NCBI RefSeq assembly: GCF_964355755.1
Contig: NC_092670.1
Coordinates: 37,623,795 to 37,687,794 of the forward strand
Source: Antedon mediterranea
Taxonomy: Eukaryota; Echinodermata; Crinoidea; Comatulida; Antedonidae
Direction: 5' to 3'
DNA length: 64,000 nt
The position numbers and the translations under genes are program-made. Below are positions 33,899-46,274 of the stretch, piece by piece. Within the stretch, counting starts at the first letter, position 1, and each line of letters begins with the position of its first letter. Below the pieces are notes generated by a model. It was given only the letters and a program-made list of their open reading frames with translations. It made no database searches and was not told where the DNA came from.

Positions 33899-35706
33899 GT
33901 GAATCTGGCAGTGACTCTTCAAAAACCAAAGGAAGTAGAAAACAAAGAAAGCATAGAAAAGCCACGGCAATTTCCGAAGACAGCGATAGCGAATTTGGAT
34001 TTGCCGACATGCTTGGTGTACAAAGTCGAGCTATGCAATTGCAAAAAGAACGTAATGAATACACAGAACAATATGGCTCTACCGGTGACTTTATTGCTGG
34101 CAGTGTACGCCCCCGCGGTGGTGGTGTAATTAATCGTAAAGATAGTTACTCGTCTATGAAAAGCGCAGAAAGTTCTACGGATACAAGGTCGGCAAAAGAG
34201 AGCGAAGGTTTGTCTGACACGGAAGAGCCAGTCATGACATACGCTGTTGCACGTGAACAATATCGTAAAAACCATTTACCTTATTATACAAGACAGCCTT
34301 CTTGGACGCGTAGAAAGTTATCAGATACGTCAGATAATAGCCAGGTTTCCTTACCTAGGACTGGAGGCTTATTGCGAAGTCAAGAGCCTCATCTAACAAG
34401 TGGTTGGATAAGCGGAGAGGGAGAATGGAAGCAGATGTATGCTAGAGAAAGAGAAAGAATTGAACGAGAACATGCAATAGCATTAGAGGATTTACAAACG
34501 GAAGATAAAGTTGCCGTTGAAGATTTATATCGCGGGAAAGACTACCTAAAAGAAATTTCCGCTGTTTCAAATAAAATTATTTCGGGCTTTCCGGTACCCG
34601 ATGATTATGATGACTCGGCTGCTTATCATATCCAAAGAAAAATGCAGCCTGACGCAACGTCAGTTACGTCTGATTACGGAACTATGTCATCAACAAAGAC
34701 GACAGCCATGACCCCTGAACTACGTCATAAAAGTGTGCGCGAACACAGAACTGCATCACCGTCCACTCTGAAAAAACTGAGGGCGACTAACTCTTTAGCA
34801 ATGGGTGAATTGGACAGTGAATTTGTTAAGAGCATGACCGAACATTTTGATGAACGACTTAGAAAATTACTTGACCCAGATTACGAAGAGAGCGATAGCG
34901 ATTCAGGTCGCGAAGGTGGGAAGAAGTCGCGCATCCCTCAAAGGTCATGGGAACACGAGTTTTATCGCAATGATTTTGGTCGAAATAATAATAATTCATT
35001 TTTGATGGATAAAGCTATGACTCGTGAACAACGTTTGCAGGAAGTGAAAAAGATTTCTATGTCAAATTCAACAACAAATAGACCGCACCCAATCTACATA
35101 AAACAAAACAATAAAGAAGCTGCTTATAGAACTCAGAGTGCTTCAAAGACGACGCCGTCTTCTCCGCGTAAGGTCAGTCGTATCGAGGTGACAGTCACGA
35201 TGGAAAAACGTGATCGCGTTAAACAAAATTCTCACCAGTCAATGAATAAAGACACTGTTAAACCTAGTAACCGAAATCAAGTATCGTCAAAGCAGCTGAA
35301 ACGACAATCCAAAGACACGTCCTCTATCAAGCGCGAACGAAAGGACCAACGCGAAAACCGCCGTCGTCGTCACACTGTCGGCGGTAATAAAGACTTTCCA
35401 GATTTTAACAAAATAATGGAATATTCAAATCGGGAGAATTTGAATGTGTCGAAACGTAGTGCTATGGATCAGTTGAAGCCTTCCACATTAAAACCTAAAG
35501 ATTTAACAACATGGATTGAGCAAGAACGATTACGCAATAGTAGTCCAAATTTAGCAAACACTGCTGCTGAAGAAAAGAAACGAAAACGGCAGGAAAAAAT
35601 AATTCGTAGACGTAGCTCTCCAGCGGATCTACTAGCGAGTAATTGGCTTAGTATCGTAAAACCGAGTAATGATGTTCATTTGTATGAAATAGAATCATAT
35701 TTGTAG
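33899..35706 (+). CDS. ARHGAP21/23: ARHGAP21/23-like exon 13: basic C-terminal tail and stop
   Basis: The first two bases complete a Gly codon, then ESGSDSSKTKGSRKQRKHRK starts about 601 residues that end at TAG (35,704). The tail is disordered and charged. It has a predicted helical stretch (MYARERERIEREHAIALEDL and on), a kinase-type acidic patch (DPDYEESDSDSG), and a conserved RRRRHTVGG followed by FPDFNKIMEY near residue 1689. The last matches the RRRHTVVV...DLNFNEW motif in the ARHGAP23 tail and confirms that this is the true C-terminal region. I see no good donor near the end, so I take this as the last exon. Confidence 0.93.
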
Positions 35707-35828
35707 ATCTGTGGAAGAAAGAAAAATAACTCATTTCAATTTTTATATTGTAACATTAAGAGTAATTTTCATATATTTCCCTTTCTTAGTCAGTTTGTAC
35801 TTGGGAGGATGTTCAGACCCAGTGCTTA

Positions 35829-35834
35829 AATAAA
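35829..35834 (+). terminator. Candidate poly(A) signal AATAAA (proximal)
   Basis: First AATAAA after the ARHGAP21/23-like stop codon, 123 bases downstream. Use cannot be shown from sequence. Confidence 0.4.
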
Positions 35835-36183
35835 GCATACCTACAAATATAGAAAGCCATCTTGGGGGTCAGAGTTCAAATGTGTGGGTAGCAAGAGCAG
35901 TAAAAAATGGAGGATATACAAAGAAGCTTCATAGGTTCATGTGGGAATGGCTAGGCCTGAAAAATCAAAAGTCAACTACCTGTACATCATTGTTCACCAA
36001 AACAAGATATGTACACACTAGGCTATGATGCCTCTTCATTTCTATGCTTCCCAGCCTTAGTATCGGTGTAAATTTCACATCCCTGTCATGTCATACCATA
36101 CCTTGTTAAGACCTATCAATCTGAAACTAGCGTAAGTTAGTTCACTCTTGTTCAGACAGCATGACTCTTGACCCATTGGTGGA

Positions 36184-36367
36184 TACAGTCAACTCTGCCA
36201 ATACTGGACACCTGGTCAACTCTGGCCTAAATATGTGTCTGGTTTTCCAGAAATTCAGTTTTTTTCAAATGTGTTTTTAATGGTAAAAAAAGAATTTAGG
36301 ACCTTTTGCACCTCAAGAAAAGTCTGGTTTTGTGGTTGATAGTCCGGTATTGGGAAAGTTAACTGTA
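36184..36367. mobile_element. Family C MITE (pogo/Tigger-like)
   Basis: TACAGTCAACTCTGCCAATA at the left and AGTTAACTGTA at the right, with TCTGGTTTTCCAGAAA inside; the same layout as the copy at 18,735, with more decay. Confidence 0.75.
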
Positions 36368-37019
36368 TAAATTAGTACCCTTTTCACATGACCTAGCAAA
36401 AATCTGGAGTTTACACTCCAAAGTTTTTCTAGGTATGCACTTTTAGTCTGAACATACCCTAAGTATCATGTTATAGTTGTCAGCTTAAAGTTTGCAGGTT
36501 ACGTAAGACTTGCCTATGTTTGAGATTTGTGCATAATTTTGTAACATTTATTGTACCACTGTCGAAAATGTACAATTCACTAGGATATGCTTTACATTAA
36601 AAAGCCTAAGAATTTGATCAATGCTTTCAATGTGAACTTCATTTTTAAATCATATACCATTTATATAAAAATAATTTGTATGATGGAACGATAATTTTGT
36701 AATGACTTTAAAAAAGAATTGGACATAATGTTCTATTGCCCAAGTATAAAACTAATTGTAAATTATTTAATTTTAATTTATGAAATCATTATTGGCTAAA
36801 TAAGGAGCTTTTGATTTGTAATAACCTAGAACATAATTATGCATTTGTCCAAGTCGCCATCTAGATCACTAAAATCAATTTCAATATTTTGGCGATGGAC
36901 GTACACACAAAAATGCGAATGTCTGTGATAGCAGAATCCAGTGTCATCACCTGGACCTAGATTTGACAAAAATCGAATCAGACTACTTGACAAAAATTGC
37001 CAAACCAAACTCATGTATG

Positions 37020-37083
37020 CGAATAGTATGACATCATACTGTAAGTCGTAGCGAATAGTATGACATCATACTGTAGGTCGTAA
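37020..37083. repeat. 32-bp tandem duplication
   Basis: GCGAATAGTATGACATCATA followed by CTGTA(A/G)GTCGTA occurs twice in direct succession; the TGACATCA core resembles a CRE half-site pair. Confidence 0.75.
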
Positions 37084-37134
37084 GTCGTTGCAAGGTCAAA
37101 AGCTCGCTATTACAATTTGTGTGACAATATTTTT

Positions 37135-37286
37135 AAAGCTCTGTCTACACTATCAAAATAGTTTGACAAAAAAAGTGCGATTTGCCGAAATATGGTATCG
37201 ATATGCCCAAATGTGGTAGTGATATGACATCACCATGTCCATATATGGGCACATCACATTCAGTTTGATAGTGTAAACAAAGCTTT
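37135..37286 (+). mobile_element. Family A MITE
   Basis: Starts AAAGCTCTGTCTACACTATC and ends GTTTGATAGTGTAAACAAAG followed by CTTT. The TTTTTGTCACATAAA block near the right end is deleted. Confidence 0.8.
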
Positions 37287-37583
37287 ATATATCAATTTGC
37301 AAGTACGGATGCCGTACCACACATTAATATTTTATCATCTACAATGTTTTGACCTTTGACCTGTTAACGACATGTTGAATAACGTAGTGTTGCATACTAT
37401 GTAATGTAAGTAACGCAGAGAGTGGAAATATTATTTTTGTTTGTAATGAAAACTTTTTTTTTATCTATTTACAAATTTTAGTTTATCAGAGGTTTTTGTT
37501 CTCCCGTACTGGTCCATATTTAATATGCAAATTAAGTTTGGTGCTTACTCAATAATCTGATTTTTTTTTTTATTACCTTTGTG

Positions 37584-37907
37584 ACTATTATCAAAGAACT
37601 TATAACACAAGAATCTCCTGTTCGTCCGAAGCGCGTAACAATTTTGCTAATAGAGCTAATGGGTGGCGCCATTGTGAGCCATGGAGTAGGGCGCCCGCAT
37701 CAAATTAGAAAGTCAAAATCATAGAGGGGATCTGCTAATACTCTAGGGGGGATAGAGTAATTGACTTCCTAGTTTGGAGGGGGCGCTGCTCCATGCTGTG
37801 AAATGGCGTCGCCCAGTTTGACCTTTTAACCCTGTACTTCCGATACTCTGTTTTGAATGCAAATTGAAGAACAGGAGATTCTTGTGTTATAAGTTCTTTA
37901 CTATTAT
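37584..37907. mobile_element. hAT-like MITE with 31-bp TIRs and 8-bp target duplication
   Basis: The element is 37,592-37,899. Arms starting AAAGAACTTATAACACAAGA are perfect inverted repeats over 31 bases. ACTATTAT occurs directly on both sides (37,584-37,591 and 37,900-37,907). The 8-bp duplication points to hAT. The inside is GC-rich compared with its surroundings (GGTGGCGCCATT, GTAGGGCGCCCGC) and has no ORF. Confidence 0.8.
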
Positions 37908-39235
37908 TATTATTATTATATTTAATACTGTTTATATGTTTGGTTTTTTTATGTTATTGCGATAATATTTGTATGTCGTTATATACTACTTGACTATTTT
38001 GTCATTTTCATGAATTAGTTTTTTAACAAAATATATGTTTCAAAGTTGTCTATAATATAATCAATATTGTAATTTTAATACAATTTATTTAGTTTAATAT
38101 TTATTTTTTTAATATTGATGTAGAATTCTAAATACAGTAATTCCTCCTCTTTTTCAATCGTTATGTTCTTCTAAATATATCAGTTTTTTTCTAAATAATT
38201 TGCTTAAATATATTTACATATCCATGTGTAAATTTCAATTTGATTGGTTGCTAATGTGTCCTGGTGGTTTCTGATTGGTCCATTTAAATTAAAACCAGTA
38301 TTTTGATGAATGGTTTCACAAGCTCATCTCATAAATGATTCACAGATCTATGCACTGAGTTTTGGTGCTTATATAATTATATGAATATTAAAATTAGTTA
38401 TTTGTCTATAAACAGGTGTTATTTTGACCCAATTACCTTTGACATTATTGGCATGCCATACCTGTTTAAAATTTATATCTGAATAATACAATTTTTCAAA
38501 ATATAAAGGTCTTTCGTTATTTGCCATATCATGATGCTAAATTATTTCCGACTAGTCAAATAGTTTTACTAAAACTATGAAGTCAAAGTTCCCTTTTTAT
38601 GCCTTGCTTTACCATGTATATATAATGTTACTATTTTATTTTATAAGTATTTATGTAATTTAGTGTTATAAACAAAGTTGCCAAATTAGTGATATTAAAT
38701 GAACCTATTTGCGATGCTCTAAAAGAGTGTCAGAAGTGTGTCCCAAGCAGACAATAACAGCATGGAAGACGGTCCTCATTTAAATAAATTGAGTTCCAAG
38801 ATGGAGATTACTGTATGTACATTTATAGAGGTTAATTGGGATGATAACTGCATAGAGAGATACCAAATTATACACACATAAAAACCTGAAAATATCATAT
38901 GATGTTCTATGTTTTGTAAACTTCATTTTATCCTGAATATAGCACGCCCTCTATAGATTTCTACCTCGCTTATTGTCAACTGTGAAATTATAGAGGGCCC
39001 TATACCAAATTTGTAAAATGTATAATTTTGATAGCAGAGCAGCTTCTATTGTCACAGATTTGTATAGTGTAAAAGTGTTATATTATTATTGAGTGTTGCC
39101 TGTTGCATTATATAGCAATTGTCACTTCTTATTATTAGTACTAATTATGATGATTATTGTTATAATTAGAGAAATGTGTAATATACAGCTTTCATATTTT
39201 TCAATATTAAAACCGTCTTTAAATGAATTTGATGA

Positions 39236-39291
39236 AATAAATGTATCTAATGGCGTTTCATTATTATAGTGTTTCAAAGAATGTTAATAAA
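39236..39291 (+). terminator. Candidate distal poly(A) signals
   Basis: AATAAA at 39,236-39,241 and again at 39,286-39,291. If used, the 3' UTR of the Rho GAP gene would be about 3.6 kb and include the hAT-like MITE. Unproven. Confidence 0.3.
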
Positions 39292-39401
39292 ACAGGGATA
39301 CGTTTTATAAAATATTATTGTTAGTTTTTTTTTATTAAGAATTCAGTGTGCAAAATTGAAAATTAGTGGATGTGCGCAGTGTGATAAAGGAAGAAATAAT
39401 T

Positions 39402-39567
39402 AAGCTTTTTTTGACAAAAAAGTGTTATGTGCCTAAATATGGTACCGGTAGTGATATGCCCAAATATGGTAGTGATATGCTAAAAATATGGTAGTGATAT
39501 GATGTCATCATGTCTATATATGGGCACATTTTGTCACATAAAGTTTGATAGTGTAGACAGAGCTTTA
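39402..39567 (+). mobile_element. Family A MITE, left arm shortened
   Basis: AAGCTTTTTTTGACAAAAAA replaces the normal left arm. Three 21-bp units follow, one with an inserted CCGGTA. Right end GATAGTGTAGACAGAGCTTT is intact. Confidence 0.8.
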
Positions 39568-39926
39568 CTTTTTTTATTATAAATCTATGCATCTAAAACA
39601 ATCAAATTCTATTTATAAATTAATGTACCATTGGTTGTTGAAACCTTAATGATCAATTGAAAGGAATTTGAATTGTTGTGACCTTTGTACTTATGCTGAT
39701 ACCCATCAAATAAAAACAATTCTAAACGTTTGCAGAAAAACTTTTGGTGAACAATTTAATCAAACTAAATAACTAAATAAACATTTATAAAAAGTCTTTC
39801 TCCAGTTATCATAGTCATCTTTAATTTATTTAAGTTAAATTTCTAAGTTAAGAATTTATTATATTTATCTTTTCAACAAGTATAGTTCTCTAGAAACATG
39901 ACTGGCTTGTAAATATAAAAGAGATG

Positions 39927-40257
39927 TTAAAGATGTATTGTCCCCTGAAAACTAAGTCAAATAAGCCATTTTACAGTTTTAATAAAGTTATTTAATTCTG
40001 TAGAAAAAAAAATAACACAAATAATTCTTTCACTTGTAAAAAGACAAAAGAACGTTAACCCAAATTATTGTCTGACAGGCAATTTAAGTACAGTTTTTTT
40101 TTTACTTTAAATTACATTTTTTCAGGTAATTTTTTTTTTCGATCCAGTTTTTGGTCAAAGTGAATAACTATTATGTGACATTAAAATGCCATATTTAACA
40201 AAAAATTAAATAGCAAAAAAAATTGTAGGGGGGACAAATTAATACTGTATCTTTAAA
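39927..40257 (+). mobile_element. Family B MITE
   Basis: Starts TTAAAGATGTATTGTCCCC and ends GGGGGGACAAATTAATACTG followed by TATCTTTAA. Body with TACATTTTTTCAGGTAA and CAGTTTTTGGTCAAAGTGAA, as at 9,890. Confidence 0.8.
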
Positions 40258-40699
40258 GTTTGGTGCCTCAGCTCTCTTCGAATGCCTGCCGTCATCATAA
40301 TTTTTTGACCCCAGCAGCGTGTCATCCAACGTCAGGTGCACTGGAGCGAGACTAAATAAATCAAATATTTCAATCATTCACTTCGCAACGAGAAGCGAAG
40401 CGAGAAGTAACAGTTGGAGCTCTTGCATTTTTGCAGTAAATAGCCGATGTAGCCTAGTCTAGGGCTTAGAAACTTTGATATACTTCGGACATATATAGTT
40501 TTATGTATTGTGTATGTGGTCATTTGTAAGCGTCTGTTGCTGAGTATTAAACTATTTCGCTGAGGAAAGAAATTCATCAAGTTATTTTCATCCACGTTGT
40601 GTTGTTTGTGTTTTCTTCGTACATGCCTTCAATTACCAGCTGACTCCGTGGCGTGAGGTATTTCTTCTAACCTTTATCCGGCTGGCGCCCAGTTCGAAC

Positions 40700-40932
40700 A
40701 TGGAAACCGGTCTCATATTTTGTAGGACTATTTTTCTTATTTTTATTTTTCATGAAAGGATTTTAATAGCAACTAGTAACAATGCAGATTATAATGATTA
40801 TAGTACAAACTTATTAGAGGTTCGTCTTCCGATGGTTAAAGTCGGGCCTCCAGGAAGTTATTTTGGATTTTCTGTTGCTGAGCACAGGATAGACAGTGCA
40901 ACTCCTATACCTGCTGGTGGTACCGAAAGTGT
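40700..40932 (+). CDS. Integrin alpha chain, first exon (signal peptide and start of beta-propeller)
   Basis: ATG at 40,700 in a good context (GAACATGG), open to GTAAGT at 40,933, leaving phase 2. Residues 5-17 are hydrophobic (LIFCRTIFLIFIF) with one Arg, a signal-peptide core; cleavage is likely near residue 26. Then come NLLEVRLPMVKVGPPGSYFG and FSVAEHR (about 37-63). The pattern N-x-D/E-x-R-x-P-x-x-x-x-G-P-x-G-S-x-F-G-F-S-V-A-x-H is the mature N terminus of integrin alpha chains, blade 1 of the FG-GAP propeller. Integrin alpha pairs with a beta chain at the cell surface to bind matrix or counter-receptors. The next exon should start with an LLVGAP-like strand; I found none in the window. 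Subclass (laminin-, RGD- or PS-type) cannot be decided from this exon. Confidence 0.82.
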
Positions 40933-43900
40933 GTAAGTATAGTTGTGTACTTTTAAATTATTATTAAATTAACTGTAATAATTGAGAAAACAGTTTCATC
41001 TGGTTTCAAACAATACTAGATAAAGCTTGTATGCGTTAAAATCAAGACAGTTTTGTTGAACTGATTAGTCTTTATTAATTTGAGAAAGAAACTGAACCAT
41101 CCAACATTTCTTTACCCATTATTAATAATCAATAATAATATAAAACATATTTGTGGAAATACATGGTTTTACAAATTTTTCGTAACTCATCAATCATGAT
41201 TGATACAGTAATTTTAGTAAAGTATACTGTAATCCCACCCCCTAAAACTGAATTTAGGCAATTAAAACACACAACTTGGTATTTTTGACTTTTATAATAA
41301 ATCACACCCCACTAATTATATTTTCCTAAAATGTCATACCCAGACCCCATACTAACTAGGTCATGTGTTAATATTAATATATCATAAAATTAATATGCAT
41401 AATTAATAATTTAGGAGACAAGTATTTTCATTGGCCTTTCTTAATTATGAATTACAATGTACTTGGTACTAGCATAGCTAGTGTTTACAACCTACACGTT
41501 CCATTCCAGTAATAAACTAGCTCTTGAACCTTCTCTTGATCTTCCATCTGCAGGGTATTGTAAAACTAAAGTTCATGGTACAACAATGAGTTTTATACCA
41601 CAAAAGACTTAATTACTAGTCAGCTATTAAAATAACATAAGAAATGCATCAACTGTGAAAACTCTAAATCATATGTTGTAATTTGAGACGTGTCACTTTA
41701 TACAACTTACGTTAAGCACCCGTTAGGTTGATGCCATGTGGGGCATAGCAAAGCCTGAGAAAGTATGGATTGTATTTTTCAATTTTGGGTTAATAAAATT
41801 ACAATGTGATACCCAGCAAGTACAAAATTAAACTGTTTTAACATGCTCGCTTTTTGTTTTTTCAATATACTGTGTGTGTGTGTGTTGGCTGAATGTCTTT
41901 TATTGATAACAAGTAGTACAACAAACGTATTTTAATAGTTACCTTTCTGATTCAGTCAATGGTTCCATTTGAAGAGACCAATAAGATGAAAAAAATTAAG
42001 GTTTACAAAATTTTCCTCCCTTTCATCTCTTTTTAGCAGAGAAGTTACAGTGTACCTGGCATTAATTCTATGGTTAAAACACCGTACATTGTGCCCAACT
42101 GTACGTTTTTCATTTTTCATTATCAATTCTCTTTACTAGTCATATTACACCGAAAATGGTCCATATCCACATGAACTTCTTGGAAGTAACTGTTAATTCA
42201 GTTTACACCTATGTTTTTCCTTCATCCCTTTTCCTTGTTCATAATATTATAAAGTTCATATAAGATTAAACTGAATCAGTGACACAAGTACTATTGTACT
42301 ACAGTATTGAACATACAGGAGGTTCTGTTGTTCTAATTTGTTGCATAGTGTTTTGATAAACATTGCACAGTGTATGTAAATATTTGCTTATTCATCAATG
42401 AATAGTAAAAAAGACTATATTTTGTAGAGAATTTCAGTAGGGTCCAAAGTTCGACTAATTTATATTCAGATGCTGAGTGAGTGGAGAAGAGTCTAATGCC
42501 CTACTGTGTTATTTAATTGAAATTTGTATTATTACCAACTGCATAGTAGCTCAATGTTTACAGTACAGTAAGATTTCATTCTACTTCTAGCCCAATTTCC
42601 AATGTCTCTAAGAAACCATTCTGTGGGCTACTGTATACTACTGTTCTTATCAACTATCTTGCTTTGTCCAAGCATGAAGAAAGTTTTTTTCCTCTCTTTA
42701 GTGGCTCGAACTACCACTTTTATTCATTCATTCATTCAACATGAAATGATTAATATAAGTAATCGGTATAATAATATATAGTTAGTAATATTTGTTGTAA
42801 ATCTACAATCTTCATAGAGAAAGTTAACTTATTAAATTTCTCCATGGTCTAAGCTAACTTTAATTGCCAACAATGTATACGGTGACTAGGTAGGCTTAAT
42901 CTTTACAATCAAAAGACCAAATTCTTCACACATAAATGTTTACTCTTTTGATTCAGGATGTTGATAAAAGATAAGATACATTTGTGTTGAGTAATAATTT
43001 CAAGATTTTCCCAAAACAAATATTTATTACACAATTGGTCTCCCAAGAGTTCCAAAAGAACATAACTTAATTCAAAGTAAGAACAAATAGTTTTTCTCAA
43101 TAGATTCCCTGCAAAAAGTAAAACATTCTCTAAATATTTTAGAAAAACTTTTAGGTTTTTAGGCAGGTCCAAAATGAGAAAGTGTAATATCAAAATGAGT
43201 TTAGACATTTCTCCAAGTAATGACAGAAAACATTTCAAAATAGTTTTTGTTTCCATGTTTTTCTGTACTTTTAACATCAAGCTACATTTCTTGTTCCTGC
43301 ACATCCATAACTCGTAAATTTTCAACTGTAGCCCACTTCAGACATTGAGGAATTTTGCACTTGTGACTTTTTCACATACTTTAGGGAATACCCATATTGT
43401 TTACTAAATATGAACTTTGACCTCAGCTGTTGGTGTGTATTTTAATCTAACTTCACTGACTACATTGGTGGTGGATAAAAACATTGTTATTACTTCAATT
43501 CATTACAATACAGTAGATACAAACTGGAATAGAATTTATTCATCTGAAAAATTTATGGGAAAATACTGATTTGCCATTTTGTTGTGATTTGTTTAATTTA
43601 GTTGCTGTATGTAAACAAGATTTTTCCTACTTTATCATCACTATATAAAAAGCAACATACTGTAGTTTGGGTAAAATGTTTCATCAAAACAATATGAACT
43701 CAACAGTTGTTTCGTCAGAGCTAAAAATCATCATGACTTCATCAGTTGATTGTTGCTTGCAATACAAATCAATCATGACTCAATTTACTGCCTACTTTTT
43801 TATTGTTATATATTCCCTCTTCTGGCGTTTTTGCCTTTTTAAATCATACTATATTGTGTACAGACAGTAGTGCAGTCTTCCACCACCCATTTTCTATTTC

Positions 43901-45215
43901 CTATTAAAAAGCACTCTACAGTTAAAGAAAAATGAATACTCATTGGCAAATGGTTACTGTACGACCACTCTTTGGTCACCCAAACCCACCTCTGTCCTTG
44001 GAACTGTCTGTACAATATCTAATTATATGAAGCAGTAGAAAGAACTACAGTTATTAACTACAGTATACTTTGTACTGTAGTAAATACTGTAATGTGGAGA
44101 TTAACCACTACAATACCTGGATAATTACAGTACTCTAGTGCAGTATTGACAACACTGTACAGTACTTAGTACTCCTGACAATTGACATGTTATTGTTAGG
44201 GTGGGTAAACAAGGTTAAACCACTTTTATTGCATTTTAAAGAGTTCAATAGTTGATACTTGATTGTTATTACATCAACTTTTTGTTGTAAATTTTGTATC
44301 CTAATAGTATAATGTAGGACTAAGTGCTTGTAATGTTCACAGCAACAATGAAAAGGGAAGTTGTCTTTACTATGCCTTTGACCCATAACTTTTTATTTGG
44401 GCCAACTAATATGATCTAGCAAATAAAATAAAGTATAATATAAATGTTAAAACTAAAAGCTCCTTTGATAGCTGGATTTAGCCTGTTGTTAATTAAAATA
44501 TACAAAATATCCAGTATGGCTCTATGATGTAATAGAAGTCGCTATCCTCTAGATGGCATCCAGGAAGAAACTTCTGTGTTGAAAAGAGGGGATCGGTGAA
44601 AAGAAGGAGGAGATTAATGTTTTATTTCTTTGACATACAGTACTTTGGCTGACACTGAGTGATAGACACTGAGCATATAATGGCAGAATAACTAGGCCAT
44701 GGGCAGCTGTTACACCTCCCATCTAAATCAGTTCACAACACACGCAATACAGAAGTAAGTTACCATGGATGGATATGAATCGCTCTTATGATGCATTCAA
44801 TGAATATGAAAAACCTCTTATTTGTTCTACTTTCCAAGATTCCATATTTACCACAATAGTGTGAGTCTAGCCTGGTAATAAACAAGTTTTTATTGGGGAA
44901 AGACTTTAGGCTAGGAGAACGTGTTGATAGTTTGTTGTTTAATTTCCACTTGTTATGTGTCTTGTTAGGGTCCATAGGGAATGAAATGATGGCCTAACAA
45001 AGGTTAGCAACCATACTTAAGGTGTGTGATTGACAGACCATTGAGACATTACTGTATTATGACCTCTCAGTCTGAAATTCTAGACATCACTGCTTGGGTA
45101 ACCTTTGAGTTGTTAAAAGTACAGTAAACATGACTTCACATAAATTTGTGGTTTCAGTTTTGTGTTTTACAAAAAGTTGATTCTTTCAAAAATGCCTTTA
45201 CTAAACATGAAGTCT

Positions 45216-45364
45216 AAAGCCTTGTCTACACTATCAGACTTTATGTGACAAAAAATGTGATGTGCCCATATATGGACATGATGATGTCATATCACTACCA
45301 TATTTGGGCATATCACACTTTTTTTGTCAAACTATTTTGATAGTGTACAGTAGACAGTGCTTTA
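45216..45364 (-). mobile_element. Family A MITE, inverted
   Basis: AAAGCCTTGTCTACACTATC, then CCCATATATGGACATGATGA, CATATTTGGGCATATCACAC and GATAGTGTACAGTAGACAGT with GCTTT at the end. One 21-bp unit. Confidence 0.8.
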
Positions 45365-45984
45365 AAAAAGAAGAAAAAACTGTAATGAACCACTTGAAAT
45401 TTTAACACTCAAATTAAGCCATTTTTACAGTGAGTTTTGTTTTTTGGAGATTTTTTTTTTTTTGGACTGAACATAAAAATGTCCCGATAGATTTAATTTG
45501 AGCTGGAATAGTTTCAGCAGAAGCCATGGTGTGAAGTATACAATATTATACCCAGTCAACCAATATTCTCCTTCATAACATCCACATGGGGTCCGACGAT
45601 GCATTCCAATGATAACGAAAATCTGAATTCAAGCAGGTTTTTAGAGTCATTTTCGTTTTTATAATGGAGTTGGTATGCTAGTTTGTTTTTCAGGGCGTGA
45701 AAACGATTATGGTTCCAGAATGTATTTTAGTGAGTGGAAAATGACTACAATTCTGTATTGACTGTAGATGAATGATATTGTAAAGCAAAACAAACTTTTA
45801 ACTGTGGTAACTTTAATCACAAACTATAAAAAAGCAGTTTTAATATAACAGAATCTGAGATACTTATTTCACTACAAAAAATATAGACATGTAAAGTCTA
45901 AAATTAACTTGAGGGCACTGCTCACAGAAGATACAAATATCTTGGATGGGCGTTCAAAGTGTAACTTTCCATTTCTTCCCTCGG

Positions 45985-46040
45985 AAGGGAAAAGATCTGT
46001 GTCAGTTTATCCAGATCTGGTAAATCATAGACTAACAAAA
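45985..46040 (+). repeat. Weak copy of the repeat at 50,452 and 61,519
   Basis: GTCAGTTTATCCAGATCTGG and CATAGACTAACAAAACT resemble GTTGGTTTATCCAGGTAAGC and CATAGACTACCAACACCACT of the two better copies. Confidence 0.45.
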
Positions 46041-46254
46041 CTTTATTCAGTATAATTGTATTATTTTTTATTATCTAAGTATTTCTTAATTGGTCAAAGT
46101 AAATCTATTTGATTACCAACTTACAAATTACAGTACAATTGTGGTAATGGTAATAATCATCATTGATTGAATAAATCACTGTATATTTAAAGCTTAATTT
46201 CATTTCATTCATCTACAATACTACTCTACTTTTCCAAGGTCATTAACCTAATTC

Positions 46255-46274
46255 ATTTATTGACGTCAATAAAT
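46255..46274. promoter_or_regulatory. Perfect 20-bp palindrome with CRE core
   Basis: ATTTATTGACGTCAATAAAT is fully self-complementary and centred on TGACGTCA, the full CREB/ATF site. It is intronic in the integrin gene; a regulatory role is only inferred. Confidence 0.4.

Larger units (their letters stand above)
173..35706 (+). other. ARHGAP21/23: ARHGAP21/23-like Rho GTPase-activating protein gene, 3' part (13 exons)
   Basis: Thirteen exons were joined by hand. Every junction has AG/GT borders and compatible phase, giving about 1,799 codons to a stop at 35,704-35,706. Residue numbers used in this annotation count from the first full codon in the window (TCT at 174). Order: disordered Ser/Arg-rich region (1-700), PH domain (about 750-862), linker (863-960), RhoGAP domain (about 964-1150), basic disordered tail with an RRHTV motif near 1689. 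This architecture and the sequence of the PH-RhoGAP part match the ARHGAP21/ARHGAP23 family (PAC-1 in nematodes, RhoGAP19D in flies). Family members switch off Cdc42/RhoA at cell contacts or the Golgi; ARHGAP21 binds Arf1 through the PH-adjacent region. The vertebrate proteins start with a PDZ domain, which would lie upstream of this window. Invertebrates usually have one co-orthologue, so 21 and 23 cannot be told apart here. Confidence 0.9.
35707..40699. other. 3' UTR and intergenic DNA between the two genes
   Basis: Contains candidate poly(A) signals (35,829; 39,236; 39,286), a family C MITE, a hAT-like MITE, two family A MITEs, a family B MITE and a 32-bp duplication at 37,020-37,083. The boundary between 3' UTR and spacer is not visible. 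The last 440 bp before 40,700 should hold the 5' UTR and promoter of the integrin gene, but no TATA box or initiator stands out. Confidence 0.5.

Noticed and set aside
42909-43325. 138-codon minus-strand ORF
   Set aside because: Leu/Lys-rich product of AT-rich DNA, no domain, no supporting signals. Kept out, although an unknown gene cannot be fully excluded.
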